Below are positions 14,862 to 22,985 of a stretch of 33,364 nucleotides of DNA, in pieces. The translations under genes and the position numbers were made by a program. Positions within the stretch are counted from its first letter, which is position 1, and each line of letters opens with the position of its first letter. The stretch lies in IMG/VR virus record IMGVR_UViG_3300046005_001106, positions 1-33,364 of that record; one strand, given 5' to 3'. The notes under the pieces are model-generated. The model did no database searches. It worked only from the letters and a program-made list of their open reading frames with translations, and had not been told where the DNA came from. The stretch comes from a virus.

Positions 14862-15391
14862 TGTAATTCTTTTATTTTTTGTTTATAGATTGCAATAAGT
14901 TCTTTTACATCATCTACGCTTAATTTAAGTGGTTTGTGTCGCATTTCTAATAGTTCTTTATATTCTTTATCACTTATAACATTTTGAAGTCTTAAATCGT
15001 ATTCTTTTACGTTTCCGTGTTTATGTAGGTTACATTCTACGCATTGGCCGTGTACGTTGTTTTCATTAAATCTTAAATTTGGATAAGCTCCAACAGAAAA
15101 GAAATGCCCAGCGTGAAAAGTTTTACCTAATTGTTTACCACACGAAATGCAAGGTTTAAGTTTGTCTCTTTGTCTTATGTAAGTATTAAAAACTTTCTGA
15201 AATATATTTAAGTAATCAGACTTTGACATTAATTTTATTTTGATTTCTTTTTTTTCTTGTTTCCAATTTTTAGCGTTTTGCTTTTTCATATACTCAACTG
15301 CACAAGATGGACTGCAAACTATTTGAGTGCTGTTTTTAGGTGTAAACTTATCTTTGCACACTAAACATTTCCTTTCGTATATCTTAAGCAT
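14858..15391 (-). CDS. ninG: NinG/Rap-type recombination nuclease
   Basis: This 177-residue protein matches lambda NinG (Rap), a structure-specific endonuclease that cuts branched recombination intermediates. An N-terminal zinc knuckle (Cys9, Cys12, Cys26, Cys30) is followed by the HNH-like core: CISCG at 81-85, HAGHFFSVGAYPNLRF at 93-108, then NNVHGQCVECNLHKHGN at 111-127. The C-terminus is helical. It overlaps both neighbours. With the ERF annealase upstream it forms a phage recombination set. Confidence 0.9.
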   Translation of the reverse strand: MLKIYERKCLVCKDKFTPKNSTQIVCSPSCAVEYMKKQNAKNWKQEKKEIKIKLMSKSDYLNIFQKVFNTYIRQRDKLKPCISCGKQLGKTFHAGHFFSVGAYPNLRFNENNVHGQCVECNLHKHGNVKEYDLRLQNVISDKEYKELLEMRHKPLKLSVDDVKELIAIYKQKIKELQ

Positions 15392-15728
15392 TTCTTTTTT
15401 CTGATTTTAAAAATGATATATGTGTTCGTATGCTATCGGAACATCTGTAACCGCTGTCTAATATCCTACGCAATAGATATAATTCGGGAACCTCTACTTC
15501 GGCAAAGTTTATTGAACGTGCTACTGTCATTTTTTTATCAGTTGTAAGTTCGTAAATTCTATTTTCGTATTTCTTTTTAAATATGGCACGTTCACTTTCT
15601 AAATAGAATAAAGTTGTGTTTATCTTTTGAAGTAAGAAGTTAAGATTTTCTCCATCGTTTAAACTTACATCGTCATACTCTTGTATGTAGCTTGTAAGAT
15701 TTTCAAGTGTTTTTTCAAAGTTTGTCAT
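15384..15728 (-). CDS. Hypothetical helical protein, 114 residues
   Basis: The protein (MTNFEKTLENLTSYIQEYDD) is largely helical with Leu/Glu/Lys heptads and no cysteine pairs or nucleotide-binding motif. It sits 9 bp after the primase-helicase and overlaps ninG by 8 bp, so it belongs to the replication operon. Its role is unknown. Confidence 0.65.
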   Translation of the reverse strand: MTNFEKTLENLTSYIQEYDDVSLNDGENLNFLLQKINTTLFYLESERAIFKKKYENRIYELTTDKKMTVARSINFAEVEVPELYLLRRILDSGYRCSDSIRTHISFLKSEKRNA

Positions 15729-15737
15729 AGTGTTATT

Positions 15738-17537
15738 TTAAAATGGTACTTCTGAATTTTCATCATAAGAATTTCCAAAAGCATCAACTGGATTTATAAA
15801 TGGTAAATTTTCTTTTTCTTGTATTGGTTCGTTTTTTAAAAGTAAATTATTTGTTTGTATTTTTGTATCTACTTCATAATATCTACCAGAAGGAATATGA
15901 TAATTAAATTCTAACTCTTTGCCTATTTCTCCCTGAAAAGAATATTTTGTTTTTAAGTTTGTAAAAGTAGTATAATTTTCATCTCCAAAGTATCTATAAA
16001 TACAAAATCCATCATGAGTTTGATTTCTAAAGTCAGCAGAACCAGCAACATCATAAAGGCTTGGCTTTTCATAAATACCTTTATCATTCTTTTTCATCTT
16101 TGTTGGGTGTGCAATTACAATAATTAAAACGTTATTTTGTTGTGCAAATTGCGTTAACCTTGAAAGTGTAATACCTATATTCTCACGTTCACTTTTATTG
16201 CCTGTAAATTCTACTTTGTTCCATGCATCAACTACAAATATATTAATTCCAAATGATATAATTTGCTCTTTAAACTTTTCAAATAACCAATCCCAATTTG
16301 CAAACTCTCCAGCTTCTGGACTTGTTAAATATATTTTTTGGTTTGCCCATTCATGAAATTGTTTTATTTCTTCTTTGCTTACTCTTTCAGTTCCTTGCAC
16401 ATCGTAAAAATAATTTTTACCAATAACCTTTTGAACAAATGTTGAGTAATGTAATTCCATAGGTTGATGTTCTGGACTAAAGAAACTTGCTTTTAAATCG
16501 TTTTCTAAAACATAATTTAAAACTAACCATTCCGTAAAGTTTGATTTACCATGTGAAGGTATACCAGTACCAATACACAAATGACCAAACATTAATTTAA
16601 AAATGTTGTTTAATCCTTTCATGCTTTCATTTTTCAATTCTAAACAATTTGGTAAACCACCATCGTATAAATCAATCATTTTATCATATAAATCTTCACT
16701 TGTAAAAGTTCCGCTTACAGGATATTTTTTTGTATTGTAAATTGATTTATTTAAAACACCGCTTTTTAAATCGTCGTTTGCATCTTTACCATCAAATATA
16801 ACTCTTTCACATCTAAAACGCCCTAAACGTTGCGCTATCTTTTCAGCTACATTGTTTCCACTTTCATCATTATCAGTTGCAATATAAAAACGTTTTATTT
16901 CTTTTAAATACTTTTCAGAATTTAACCAGTAGTTATCATTATCGTTTGCACCATTTGGAATAGATATTGCATTTTTAATTCCTATTTCGTAAAGTGCAAG
17001 TACATCAAATTCTCCTTCTACAATATACGCTTCATCTTCTCCAATAATTGAATTTATATTGTAAAAAATTGGTTTACCATTTTTAGATTGTGTGAATTTT
17101 TTATCTCCTGAACGATATTTTTTATTTACAAGTGTATCACTTTCAAAATAGTTGAAAACAACATTACTAACTTCTTTGTTTAAACTCGGTTGATAATATT
17201 TTTCTTCTGTAATGTTAAAATGATTTAAAGTGTATTGATTTATTTTACGTTCAGTTTCACACCACTTAACCAATTTATCAGAAAGTTTAGTGTAATTTTT
17301 CCATTCTTGACTTGGTAATGTATAATTGTTTTTTACAATTGATTTTTCTACACTATCACGAAAAAATAAAGCATTGCAGCCATCATTAAAACACTTAGCC
17401 GTTCCGCTGTTATGCCAAACAGTAAGACTTTTGTCAGACTTGTTTTTTCTTCCGTCATGGCAAACAGGACATTTTAATTTTTCAGTTCCGTTGGATTTCT
17501 TTAATTGAAGTAAATCCCAATTTTGTATATTTGCCAT
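15738..17537 (-). CDS. Bifunctional DNA primase-helicase
   Basis: This 599-residue protein has the T7 gp4/Twinkle arrangement. A zinc-binding primase finger has Cys23, Cys26, Cys49 and Cys54. A TOPRIM core follows with VEGEFD at 173-178 and ATDNDESGN at 220-228. The hexameric helicase domain has Walker A GIPSHGKS at 325-332, Walker B IFVVDAWN at 433-440 and the sensor segment VIIAHPTK-like near 474. It primes and unwinds at the phage fork. The end, DENSEVPF, resembles the acidic SSB tip, which may tether it to replication partners. It lies 2 bp after the DUF4373 protein. Confidence 0.93.
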   Translation of the reverse strand: MANIQNWDLLQLKKSNGTEKLKCPVCHDGRKNKSDKSLTVWHNSGTAKCFNDGCNALFFRDSVEKSIVKNNYTLPSQEWKNYTKLSDKLVKWCETERKINQYTLNHFNITEEKYYQPSLNKEVSNVVFNYFESDTLVNKKYRSGDKKFTQSKNGKPIFYNINSIIGEDEAYIVEGEFDVLALYEIGIKNAISIPNGANDNDNYWLNSEKYLKEIKRFYIATDNDESGNNVAEKIAQRLGRFRCERVIFDGKDANDDLKSGVLNKSIYNTKKYPVSGTFTSEDLYDKMIDLYDGGLPNCLELKNESMKGLNNIFKLMFGHLCIGTGIPSHGKSNFTEWLVLNYVLENDLKASFFSPEHQPMELHYSTFVQKVIGKNYFYDVQGTERVSKEEIKQFHEWANQKIYLTSPEAGEFANWDWLFEKFKEQIISFGINIFVVDAWNKVEFTGNKSERENIGITLSRLTQFAQQNNVLIIVIAHPTKMKKNDKGIYEKPSLYDVAGSADFRNQTHDGFCIYRYFGDENYTTFTNLKTKYSFQGEIGKELEFNYHIPSGRYYEVDTKIQTNNLLLKNEPIQEKENLPFINPVDAFGNSYDENSEVPF

Positions 17538-17539
17538 AA

Positions 17540-18271
17540 TTAAAATGCTAAACCTGAATCACGAATACCGCCAGTAGGTTTTCTATATCCAGAAGTTAAA
17601 CTATCTTTTTTTGGTTCTTTTTCTAACCATTTTTTAGCTGTCAAGTATAAAGATTTATATTTTTTATTATCCTTGTAATTTTCAATACTATCCAAAACAG
17701 AATCAATAGTTTTAATATCGTAATCAATTTTTAATTTTTCTACCTCATCAATTGAAATAGATAAATGAATAAAAGAACGGTATATATTTTCTTTATTTTC
17801 ATTTACTTTACTATTGTTTACTTTACTTTGTGTGTTTACGTGTACTGTACTCGTACCTTTAATAGGTTTACGTATCCCTAAACTACATAAAAGTAATAGT
17901 AAACCATCATAAGTTATACATTTATTATTTCTCTTATTATAAGCATCTTGTATGCTATCAATAAAATCTTGACACCATATTATTTTATTTTCATTCCATA
18001 AAACAAAATCAAATTTACCAAGTTCTACCAAGTCATTAATAATTGATATTAAAACATCTTTACTTACTTTACATTTCGCACTTAAAAACATTTGTGTAGT
18101 AGGTTTTGATAAATCTAAATAATGATAATTAGTTTTTGCTAATTCACGAAGTAATTTTAAAAATGTAGCAAAACCATCATTTCCGTATGTTTCTTCTATA
18201 TAAAACATTTTATTACCATCTTCACACATAAAAGGAAAATAGTCTACGTTGTTTCTTTCCGGTCTTGCCAT
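17540..18271 (-). CDS. DUF4373 replication initiator-like protein
   Basis: This 243-residue protein starts MARPERNNVDYFPF, the typical start of the DUF4373 (Lin1244/Lin1753-type) family, a winged-helix-like domain in phage replication proteins. Residues about 1-125 form this domain. A low-complexity Asn/Ser/Lys linker follows near 145-160, then a helical C-terminus and a basic tail ending SGLAF. Position directly before the primase-helicase fits an origin-binding or helicase-loading role, as in other phages, but neither is shown here. Confidence 0.75.
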   Translation of the reverse strand: MARPERNNVDYFPFMCEDGNKMFYIEETYGNDGFATFLKLLRELAKTNYHYLDLSKPTTQMFLSAKCKVSKDVLISIINDLVELGKFDFVLWNENKIIWCQDFIDSIQDAYNKRNNKCITYDGLLLLLCSLGIRKPIKGTSTVHVNTQSKVNNSKVNENKENIYRSFIHLSISIDEVEKLKIDYDIKTIDSVLDSIENYKDNKKYKSLYLTAKKWLEKEPKKDSLTSGYRKPTGGIRDSGLAF

Positions 18272-18477
18272 TACTTTCTTAATTTAGATTGAACGTGTAG
18301 TAATGTTCCAATAAATGAATGTAATTCTTCTTTGGATAATACAAATTTAGTTTCAATTTCTAATTTACCGTTAGAATTAGAAAATTGTTCAATAAGTATT
18401 TCAGCTTTATTTTCTTTTTCAAAAATACTTAATACGCTTGTACAACTGTACAATTCTTTTACAATTGAATGTTTCAT
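18271..18477 (-). CDS. Small protein at head of replication operon
   Basis: The 68-residue product (MKHSIVKELYSCTSVLS) reads as beta strands (IEQFSNSNGKLEIETKF) followed by a helix (KEELHSFIGTLLHVQSKL). It is the first gene after the pseudoknot leader and TATATTTG promoter, and its TAA overlaps the next ATG. The family is unknown. Being first after the leader, it would respond most directly to any attenuation. Confidence 0.65.
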   Translation of the reverse strand: MKHSIVKELYSCTSVLSIFEKENKAEILIEQFSNSNGKLEIETKFVLSKEELHSFIGTLLHVQSKLRK

Positions 18478-18503
18478 TTTTACTTTAATTTAATTTATTA
18501 AAT

Positions 18504-18583
18504 GACAAAACCCGATAGGCTCTCACACTCTATCGGGTTTGTCGGGTGGTTTTTACACCAATATTTTCCGTTGTAAGTGAGAG
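18504..18583 (-). ncRNA. Pseudoknot leader of replication operon
   Basis: The minus-strand leader has CTCTCAC near its start (18583-18577), a small GGTG/CACC hairpin (18559-18545), then a long stem 18543-18530 with 18518-18504 (GACAAACCCGATAG with CTATCGGGTTTTGTC, one bulge). The 11-nt loop of that stem contains GTGAGAG (18526-18520), an exact 7-nt complement of the 5' segment. TTTT lies on the 3' side of the stem. This predicts a loop-closing pseudoknot that could gate the operon. Confidence 0.65.
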
Positions 18584-18593
18584 ATTACTTATG

Positions 18594-18601
18594 CAAATAT
18601 A
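18594..18601 (-). promoter_or_regulatory. TATATTTG promoter for replication operon
   Basis: TATATTTG fits the -7 consensus and is followed by CATAAG, as in the promoter-like sites near 25799 and 29848. The region upstream is T-rich with TTTG at suboptimal spacing. The RNA would begin about 5-7 nt downstream, just before the pseudoknot leader. Confidence 0.65.
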
Positions 18602-18617
18602 CAAAAAAAACAATACA

Positions 18618-18654
18618 AAAAATAAAACCGCTAATTTATTTTAGCGGTTTTTTT
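18618..18654 (-). terminator. Terminator after SSB-like gene
   Basis: A 10-bp stem AAACCGCTAA/TTAGCGGTTT with 6-nt loop lies 8 nt after the stop at 18659. T runs follow on both strands, so it may work in both directions. It isolates the recombination genes from the downstream replication promoter. Confidence 0.85.
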
Positions 18655-18658
18655 AACA

Positions 18659-18946
18659 TTAAAAAGGTAATGAATCAGCATCTACAATGTCCGCTTCTAC
18701 AACTGGCATTTCTAACGGAGTTGATTCCTTAAGATTACCAAAGTAAAACTTATCTTCCTTTGTAGCGCCTTTAAAATTGCTTTGGAAAGATGCACAGTTG
18801 CCGTACTTATCCACCTCATCGTTAACATAAACTCTTACGTTTAAATAGATTTTACCATTTTCGTTTTTTGTAAACGCTTTGTTACCTGATTTCGCTTGTT
18901 CTAATAATTTAGAAAAGTCAATTGATCCATAAAAACTTGTTGCCAT
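18659..18946 (-). CDS. SSB-like protein with acidic LPF tail
   Basis: The 95-residue protein (MATSFYGSIDFSKLL) has a strand-rich core (GKIYLNVRVYVNDEVDKYGN) and ends EADIVDADSLPF. The acidic stretch closing in Leu-Pro-Phe is the hallmark of the SSB C-terminal tip that recruits replication and repair proteins. It is shorter than a canonical SSB (about 110-180 residues), so a complete OB fold is not certain. It follows the ERF annealase by 11 bp, a common neighbour. A role in ssDNA binding or recruitment is inferred. Confidence 0.5.
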   Translation of the reverse strand: MATSFYGSIDFSKLLEQAKSGNKAFTKNENGKIYLNVRVYVNDEVDKYGNCASFQSNFKGATKEDKFYFGNLKESTPLEMPVVEADIVDADSLPF

Positions 18947-18957
18947 AATAAATAAAA

Positions 18958-19452
18958 TTAAAGATTAATAAATTCTTGTTGTTGTTGTGTTGTAATTGTA
19001 TATTTAGATTTAATTTGTTCCAATGAAAAGCCACCTTGTTTTGCCTTAAGTAAAATTTCAGTTGTTGCGTTTGGTTTGTTTTGTACTGCTTTTTGTCCAT
19101 CGTCGTCATCTGCACCTACGCAAACAAAAGATTGCAATGCGTAACGTCTTGCGTAGCTTATTCCGCTACCTTGTGCCTGTGCATCGTTTTGTTTATTGTA
19201 GATAATTTCAGTAAGCGAGTCCATTAACTCGCCAGATTCGTGAAGTAAAATAGTTTTTACAAAGTTTTTTCCTTCAACGTGTACAATTGGTTGTAGTACA
19301 CTAATTCCGTTTTCGTTTAACGTAGGTATAACTGCCTCACGTATTGCGTTTAAATCAGCGTATTTTGATTTAAAGAATGGATTTGTAGCACCCTTTTTAG
19401 GATTACTCATTTCAGATTGTGCTTTTAATAAAGCTGTTGCAATTTGTTTCAT
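18958..19452 (-). CDS. erf: ERF-family single-strand annealing protein
   Basis: This 164-residue protein carries the ERF signatures NPFFKSKYADL at 24-34, GSGISYARRYAL at 95-106 and DDDDG at 115-119, with a short C-terminal helical domain. ERF proteins form rings that anneal complementary ssDNA, used for genome circularisation and recombination. A consensus promoter (TTTG-N19-TATCTTTG at 19514-19484) stands 32 nt before its ATG. No partner exonuclease is recognised nearby. Confidence 0.9.
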   Translation of the reverse strand: MKQIATALLKAQSEMSNPKKGATNPFFKSKYADLNAIREAVIPTLNENGISVLQPIVHVEGKNFVKTILLHESGELMDSLTEIIYNKQNDAQAQGSGISYARRYALQSFVCVGADDDDGQKAVQNKPNATTEILLKAKQGGFSLEQIKSKYTITTQQQQEFINL

Positions 19453-19483
19453 AAAGATAAGATATTTAATTAATTAAGATTTT

Positions 19484-19514
19484 CAAAGATAAGAATTAAA
19501 ACGATATACTCAAA
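19484..19514 (-). promoter_or_regulatory. Consensus promoter for erf
   Basis: On the minus strand TTTG (19514-19511), 19 nt, TATCTTTG (19491-19484). This fully matches the Bacteroidota -33/-7 pattern. It overlaps the end of the upstream gene. Confidence 0.75.
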
Positions 19515-19945
19515 GAACTTTTGCGAATATTCTCGCTAACTTTTGGAACTTCACACCCTTCGCCATCAAAGATAGTTTCATTTGACTTTTGAGCTACTTT
19601 TAAAAGCATTTCTCTGTCGGTTAAAGCGTTCTTTAGATGTTGCCATTTTTCATCCTCTGAATAGTTAGGAGTACTTCCGCCATTGCGATAAGTTCCTTTG
19701 ATACCGAACGATTCAAAATTTTCACTTGGTAAGCTACTTTTAAGCTCATCAGTAACGATTGATAAAACCTCGTTTAATCTAATAGCCTGTGCGAATAATT
19801 CCATTTTGTCAACTTCGCCAGCGTCTAATAAATCGGTTGTGAATTTCTTTGCGGAAAGTTGTAATTCCTTCTTACTTGGTAAGAAGTTGTTAGTGTTTAA
19901 CTCCTGTTGAGCCATTAACTCGAATAATTGTTTAGATTTTCCCAT
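19496..19945 (-). CDS. Hypothetical protein before erf
   Basis: This 149-residue protein (MGKSKQLFELMAQQEL) is mostly helical in its first 75 residues, then has a polar segment (YRNGGSTPNYSEDEKWQHL) and ends SSLSISF. I recall similar proteins next to ERF or RecT genes in Bacteroidota phages, but no activity is known to me. Its 3' end contains the erf promoter. A recombination accessory role is inferred from context. Confidence 0.65.
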   Translation of the reverse strand: MGKSKQLFELMAQQELNTNNFLPSKKELQLSAKKFTTDLLDAGEVDKMELFAQAIRLNEVLSIVTDELKSSLPSENFESFGIKGTYRNGGSTPNYSEDEKWQHLKNALTDREMLLKVAQKSNETIFDGEGCEVPKVSENIRKSSLSISF

Positions 19946-20037
19946 GTTTTTTAAGTTTTAAATTTTGTAAAAAATAGCTGTCTTTCCAGCTTGTCAACCC
20001 TGTACGAATACTGTGGGATTTTTAAGTTAAAACAGGA

Positions 20038-20277
20038 TTATTTAATAACCCTGTTTTCAAAATACCATTCAGTTGAAGTTTCATTATTTGGCAATCTATA
20101 TCTACCACTGTTAAATCTACCACAATTACCTCTGTTTTCTTTAGAACATTGTTTTAGCATAATGTTTTTATCAGTTACGTTGTCAATAAGATGTTCTGTT
20201 CCGCAATACATTACTACTCTTTGAAAGTTTCCGTTTACTTTTTGTTCTCTTAAAAATTGGTTTGTTAAAGTTGCCAT
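20038..20277 (-). CDS. Cysteine-containing small protein
   Basis: It is 79 residues (MATLTNQFLREQKVNGN) with Cys in VVMYCGTEH and in QCSKENRGNCGRF. The spacing could hold a metal but there is no classical zinc finger. A perfect promoter (TTTG-N19-TATATTTG, 20340-20310) precedes it, so it is likely strongly expressed early. It is unrecognised. The 92-bp gap downstream holds a weak AGCTG/CAGCT hairpin followed by T6 near 19985-19960. Confidence 0.65.
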   Translation of the reverse strand: MATLTNQFLREQKVNGNFQRVVMYCGTEHLIDNVTDKNIMLKQCSKENRGNCGRFNSGRYRLPNNETSTEWYFENRVIK

Positions 20278-20309
20278 AATTTGTATTTTTATTTGTTGTT
20301 ATCTGAGTA

Positions 20310-20340
20310 CAAATATAACACTATTTTTTTAATATACAAA
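20310..20340 (-). promoter_or_regulatory. Consensus promoter, early operon
   Basis: TTTG at 20340-20337, a 19-nt spacer and TATATTTG at 20317-20310 on the minus strand. This is the best match in the window to the Bacteroidota primary-sigma promoter. The leader is about 30 nt and shows no hairpin. Confidence 0.85.
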
Positions 20341-20356
20341 TTTTTTATACTTTTTT

Positions 20357-20599
20357 TTATAAAAAAATATTAATTAAGTAATATCCAGCAATTGAACCAA
20401 AGCCGGCACCAAATGAATATATTAGTTTTCTTTTGGTATCAGATAACGCCACACGTGAAACGTTATAAGACCAAAGTAGGCTAATTGTAAAGCTTGCTAA
20501 GAAAATGCCTAAAACAAAGCCTTTTGCTATTAATACGGTATTTATTGCAACAAGTCCTATTTGTGAGAAACTTGTAAAGAAGATTTTAGTATTTTCCAT
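20357..20599 (-). CDS. Small polytopic membrane protein
   Basis: The 80-residue product has two to three hydrophobic helices (GLVAINTVLIAKGFVLGIFL; FTISLLWSYNV; AGFGSIAGYYLINIFL) split by a basic loop (SDTKRKL). It should sit in the inner membrane. It lies in the early region, far from the lysis cassette, so a holin role is unlikely. Superinfection exclusion or membrane remodelling are possible but unsupported. Confidence 0.7.
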   Translation of the reverse strand: MENTKIFFTSFSQIGLVAINTVLIAKGFVLGIFLASFTISLLWSYNVSRVALSDTKRKLIYSFGAGFGSIAGYYLINIFL

Positions 20600-20704
20600 G
20601 TTTTAATATTTTTAAATAAAGTTCATTTATTTTTTCCGAATTATGACCTCTTTTAGCTAGTAGTCAAGTATTTTGAGTATTCTTTGTAGTGGTGTTTGTT
20701 TCAT
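20586..20704 (-). pseudogene. Possible frameshifted small gene
   Basis: The frame from the ATG at 20704 reads MKQTPLQRILKILDY and stops. A second frame continues LLAKRGHNSEKINELYLKIL up to a stop inside the start of the membrane-protein gene. Together they look like one small protein broken by a frameshift. Nothing else occupies 20600-20798 except a weak AAAGATAAG/CTTATCTTT inverted repeat near 20738-20792. Confidence 0.3.
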
Positions 20705-20798
20705 TTTAAAAAACGATTAGCCTATACATCGTGAGGTTTTAAAGATAAGTTATATAAAATCAAATCACGTAATTAATATTATCTTATCTTTTTGTTAA

Positions 20799-22985
20799 TT
20801 AAAATAAAGTTAAAGTTGCATTCATTTCTTCAACGCAATCTTTATGGTTTTTTGAATTAAGAGCAAAGTAAGATTCTTTTAATTCAATTGATATACTTTT
20901 ACGATTCATTTTTAAAGCACAAAACCCCTCGCTACCAATCCCACCAAAAGGACTAAAAACTGTTTCATTTTCATTTGAATATAAATGTATTACTCTTTCA
21001 ATAGTATCTAATTGCAAAGGGCAAATATGCTTTTCATCATTTCCATCTCTACCACTTCTATATTGTAAGGTTCTTGAATAATCAATGTCATACCAAACAG
21101 GACTTGCATATTTTTGCCACAAATCAACTGGTAAATAATCTCTTTTGCTTGCGTCTTTATCTTGATGAGTTATTGGTGTTTCATTTTCTCCTTCGTTTCT
21201 AAAAAATAAAACATAATCCGGAATACCTACCCTTGTCATTGAACTATCTTTTTTAATAGTTTTATGAAGTAAACCAAGTGCTTTTGTTCTTTGCATTTCA
21301 GTTACAGGATTTTTCCAAATTGTAACCCTTGAATGATAAATAAAACCCTCACTTTGAAACCAATCAATTAACATTCCGCTAAAATCACGCAAACCAATAT
21401 AACCTTCTTTACCTTTTTGAATTGGTAAATCCATACAATGAACTGCACAAATACGCCCACTTTTAAGAACTCTTTTTAACTCAGGAATAAGATATTTAAA
21501 ATGTTGTTCAAATTGCTTATAATCGCTAACATTACCCATGTCCTCTTCTTTGTCTGAATAAACGTATAACTCGGCAAAAGGCGGACTAAAAACAACTAAA
21601 TCAGCTGAATTATCTTGTAACTTTTTACTTTCTTGAACGCAATCACCATTTAATAAATGATAATTATCTGTTTTAATTTCTTTTTTATTTATCATAACTT
21701 TTGATTTTGCACTTTTATAATCTGCTTCACTTGAGTATTTTGACATTTCTTGTATCATTTCAAAATGTCTTTGTTGTTTTTCTAAAATAGTACTTCTTAC
21801 ATTAGTTTGACTTTCAGGAACTAAAATATGAACTTTAACTTTTTTATTTTGACCAAATCTATACGAACGCCTAACGGCTTGATAAAATGCCTCAAATTTA
21901 AAATCATAAGAAGTAAAAACCATATTGCAACAGTTTTGATAATTCATTCCAAAAGATGCAATACTTGTTTTTGTAATTAAATTTTGAAATTCATTTTTAG
22001 CAAATCCGTTTAGGTATTTAGCTTTATATTCTGGACTATCAGAACCTTGAACATTAATACTATTTTTTAATTGTTTTTTTAATACTTCCGCTTCATCATT
22101 TTTTAAAGTCCATATTAACCATTGCTCATCTGAATTATTAACAAGCTCTTTTGTTTTTTCAATTCTTAAATCAAAAGAACGTTTTAAATCTTTGTGTAAA
22201 TCAGTAGCACTAACCGCAACATCTCCGAATAAAGTTTCTGTATTATTTTCAACAGGAATAATATGCTCTATAAATTCAATTTCAGGTAAATCATATCCTT
22301 GATGTGAAAATCCTAATGTATCAGGTTTATCACAAGCCATTGACCATGTACAAACATATTTCCAGAATGGGTCTTTTGCGTGCTTTCTTAATCTCCATTT
22401 TGAAGTTTCTCCTCCATCATGAACAAAGAACATCGCTAACATTTCTAAATAACTCATAGCTCCTAAAAATTCAGAATGTTGCCCTAATTCCATATGGTCG
22501 TTTGGTGATGGTGTAGCGGTACAAGCTAATTTATAAGGTGTATTTTTAAAACTCGATATAATAAGACTTGACAATTTACCATCTCTACCTTTTAAAATAG
22601 AGCTTTCATCTAAAACAACTCCAGCATATTGATTGATATTTTCAATATTTTTTAACTGGTCGTAATTTGTAATATCAAAACTATCTAAAGAAATACCAAA
22701 CTTTATAGCTTCATCTTTTGTTTGCTCTACAACCGCTAAAGGTGCTAAAACTAATACTTTCTTTTTAGTTTCATTAAATACAGCTTCTGACCAACTTAAC
22801 TGCATTAAAGTTTTACCTAAACCACAATCAAAGAATAAAGCAAATTTACCTTTTCTTAAAGCCGTTTTAACTGCGTACTTTTGAAAGTCAAATAAGTTTG
22901 AATTAAGGTTATTTTCTTCAATATCGAATCCACTTTCGATAAATGTTTTTTTCTTAGTGTCTAAAAATTTTTCATATTCTGTCAT
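20799..22985 (-). CDS. SNF2-like helicase fused to DNA methyltransferase
   Basis: This 728-residue fusion has an N-terminal superfamily-2 helicase: Walker A DCGLGKT at 53-59, DESS at 126-129, ATPSP at 157-161, and the SNF2-type motif VI QAVRRSYRFGQ at 369-379. From about 440 follows a beta-class methyltransferase in the order IV then I: NGDCV, catalytic SPPF at 467-470, and the AdoMet-binding SPFGGIGSEG at 678-687, where the usual Asp is Ser. The SPPF form suggests amino-methylation of C or A. Protecting phage DNA from restriction, or coupling DNA movement to methylation, is inferred; no restriction subunit is present. Confidence 0.9.
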   Translation of the reverse strand: MTEYEKFLDTKKKTFIESGFDIEENNLNSNLFDFQKYAVKTALRKGKFALFFDCGLGKTLMQLSWSEAVFNETKKKVLVLAPLAVVEQTKDEAIKFGISLDSFDITNYDQLKNIENINQYAGVVLDESSILKGRDGKLSSLIISSFKNTPYKLACTATPSPNDHMELGQHSEFLGAMSYLEMLAMFFVHDGGETSKWRLRKHAKDPFWKYVCTWSMACDKPDTLGFSHQGYDLPEIEFIEHIIPVENNTETLFGDVAVSATDLHKDLKRSFDLRIEKTKELVNNSDEQWLIWTLKNDEAEVLKKQLKNSINVQGSDSPEYKAKYLNGFAKNEFQNLITKTSIASFGMNYQNCCNMVFTSYDFKFEAFYQAVRRSYRFGQNKKVKVHILVPESQTNVRSTILEKQQRHFEMIQEMSKYSSEADYKSAKSKVMINKKEIKTDNYHLLNGDCVQESKKLQDNSADLVVFSPPFAELYVYSDKEEDMGNVSDYKQFEQHFKYLIPELKRVLKSGRICAVHCMDLPIQKGKEGYIGLRDFSGMLIDWFQSEGFIYHSRVTIWKNPVTEMQRTKALGLLHKTIKKDSSMTRVGIPDYVLFFRNEGENETPITHQDKDASKRDYLPVDLWQKYASPVWYDIDYSRTLQYRSGRDGNDEKHICPLQLDTIERVIHLYSNENETVFSPFGGIGSEGFCALKMNRKSISIELKESYFALNSKNHKDCVEEMNATLTLF

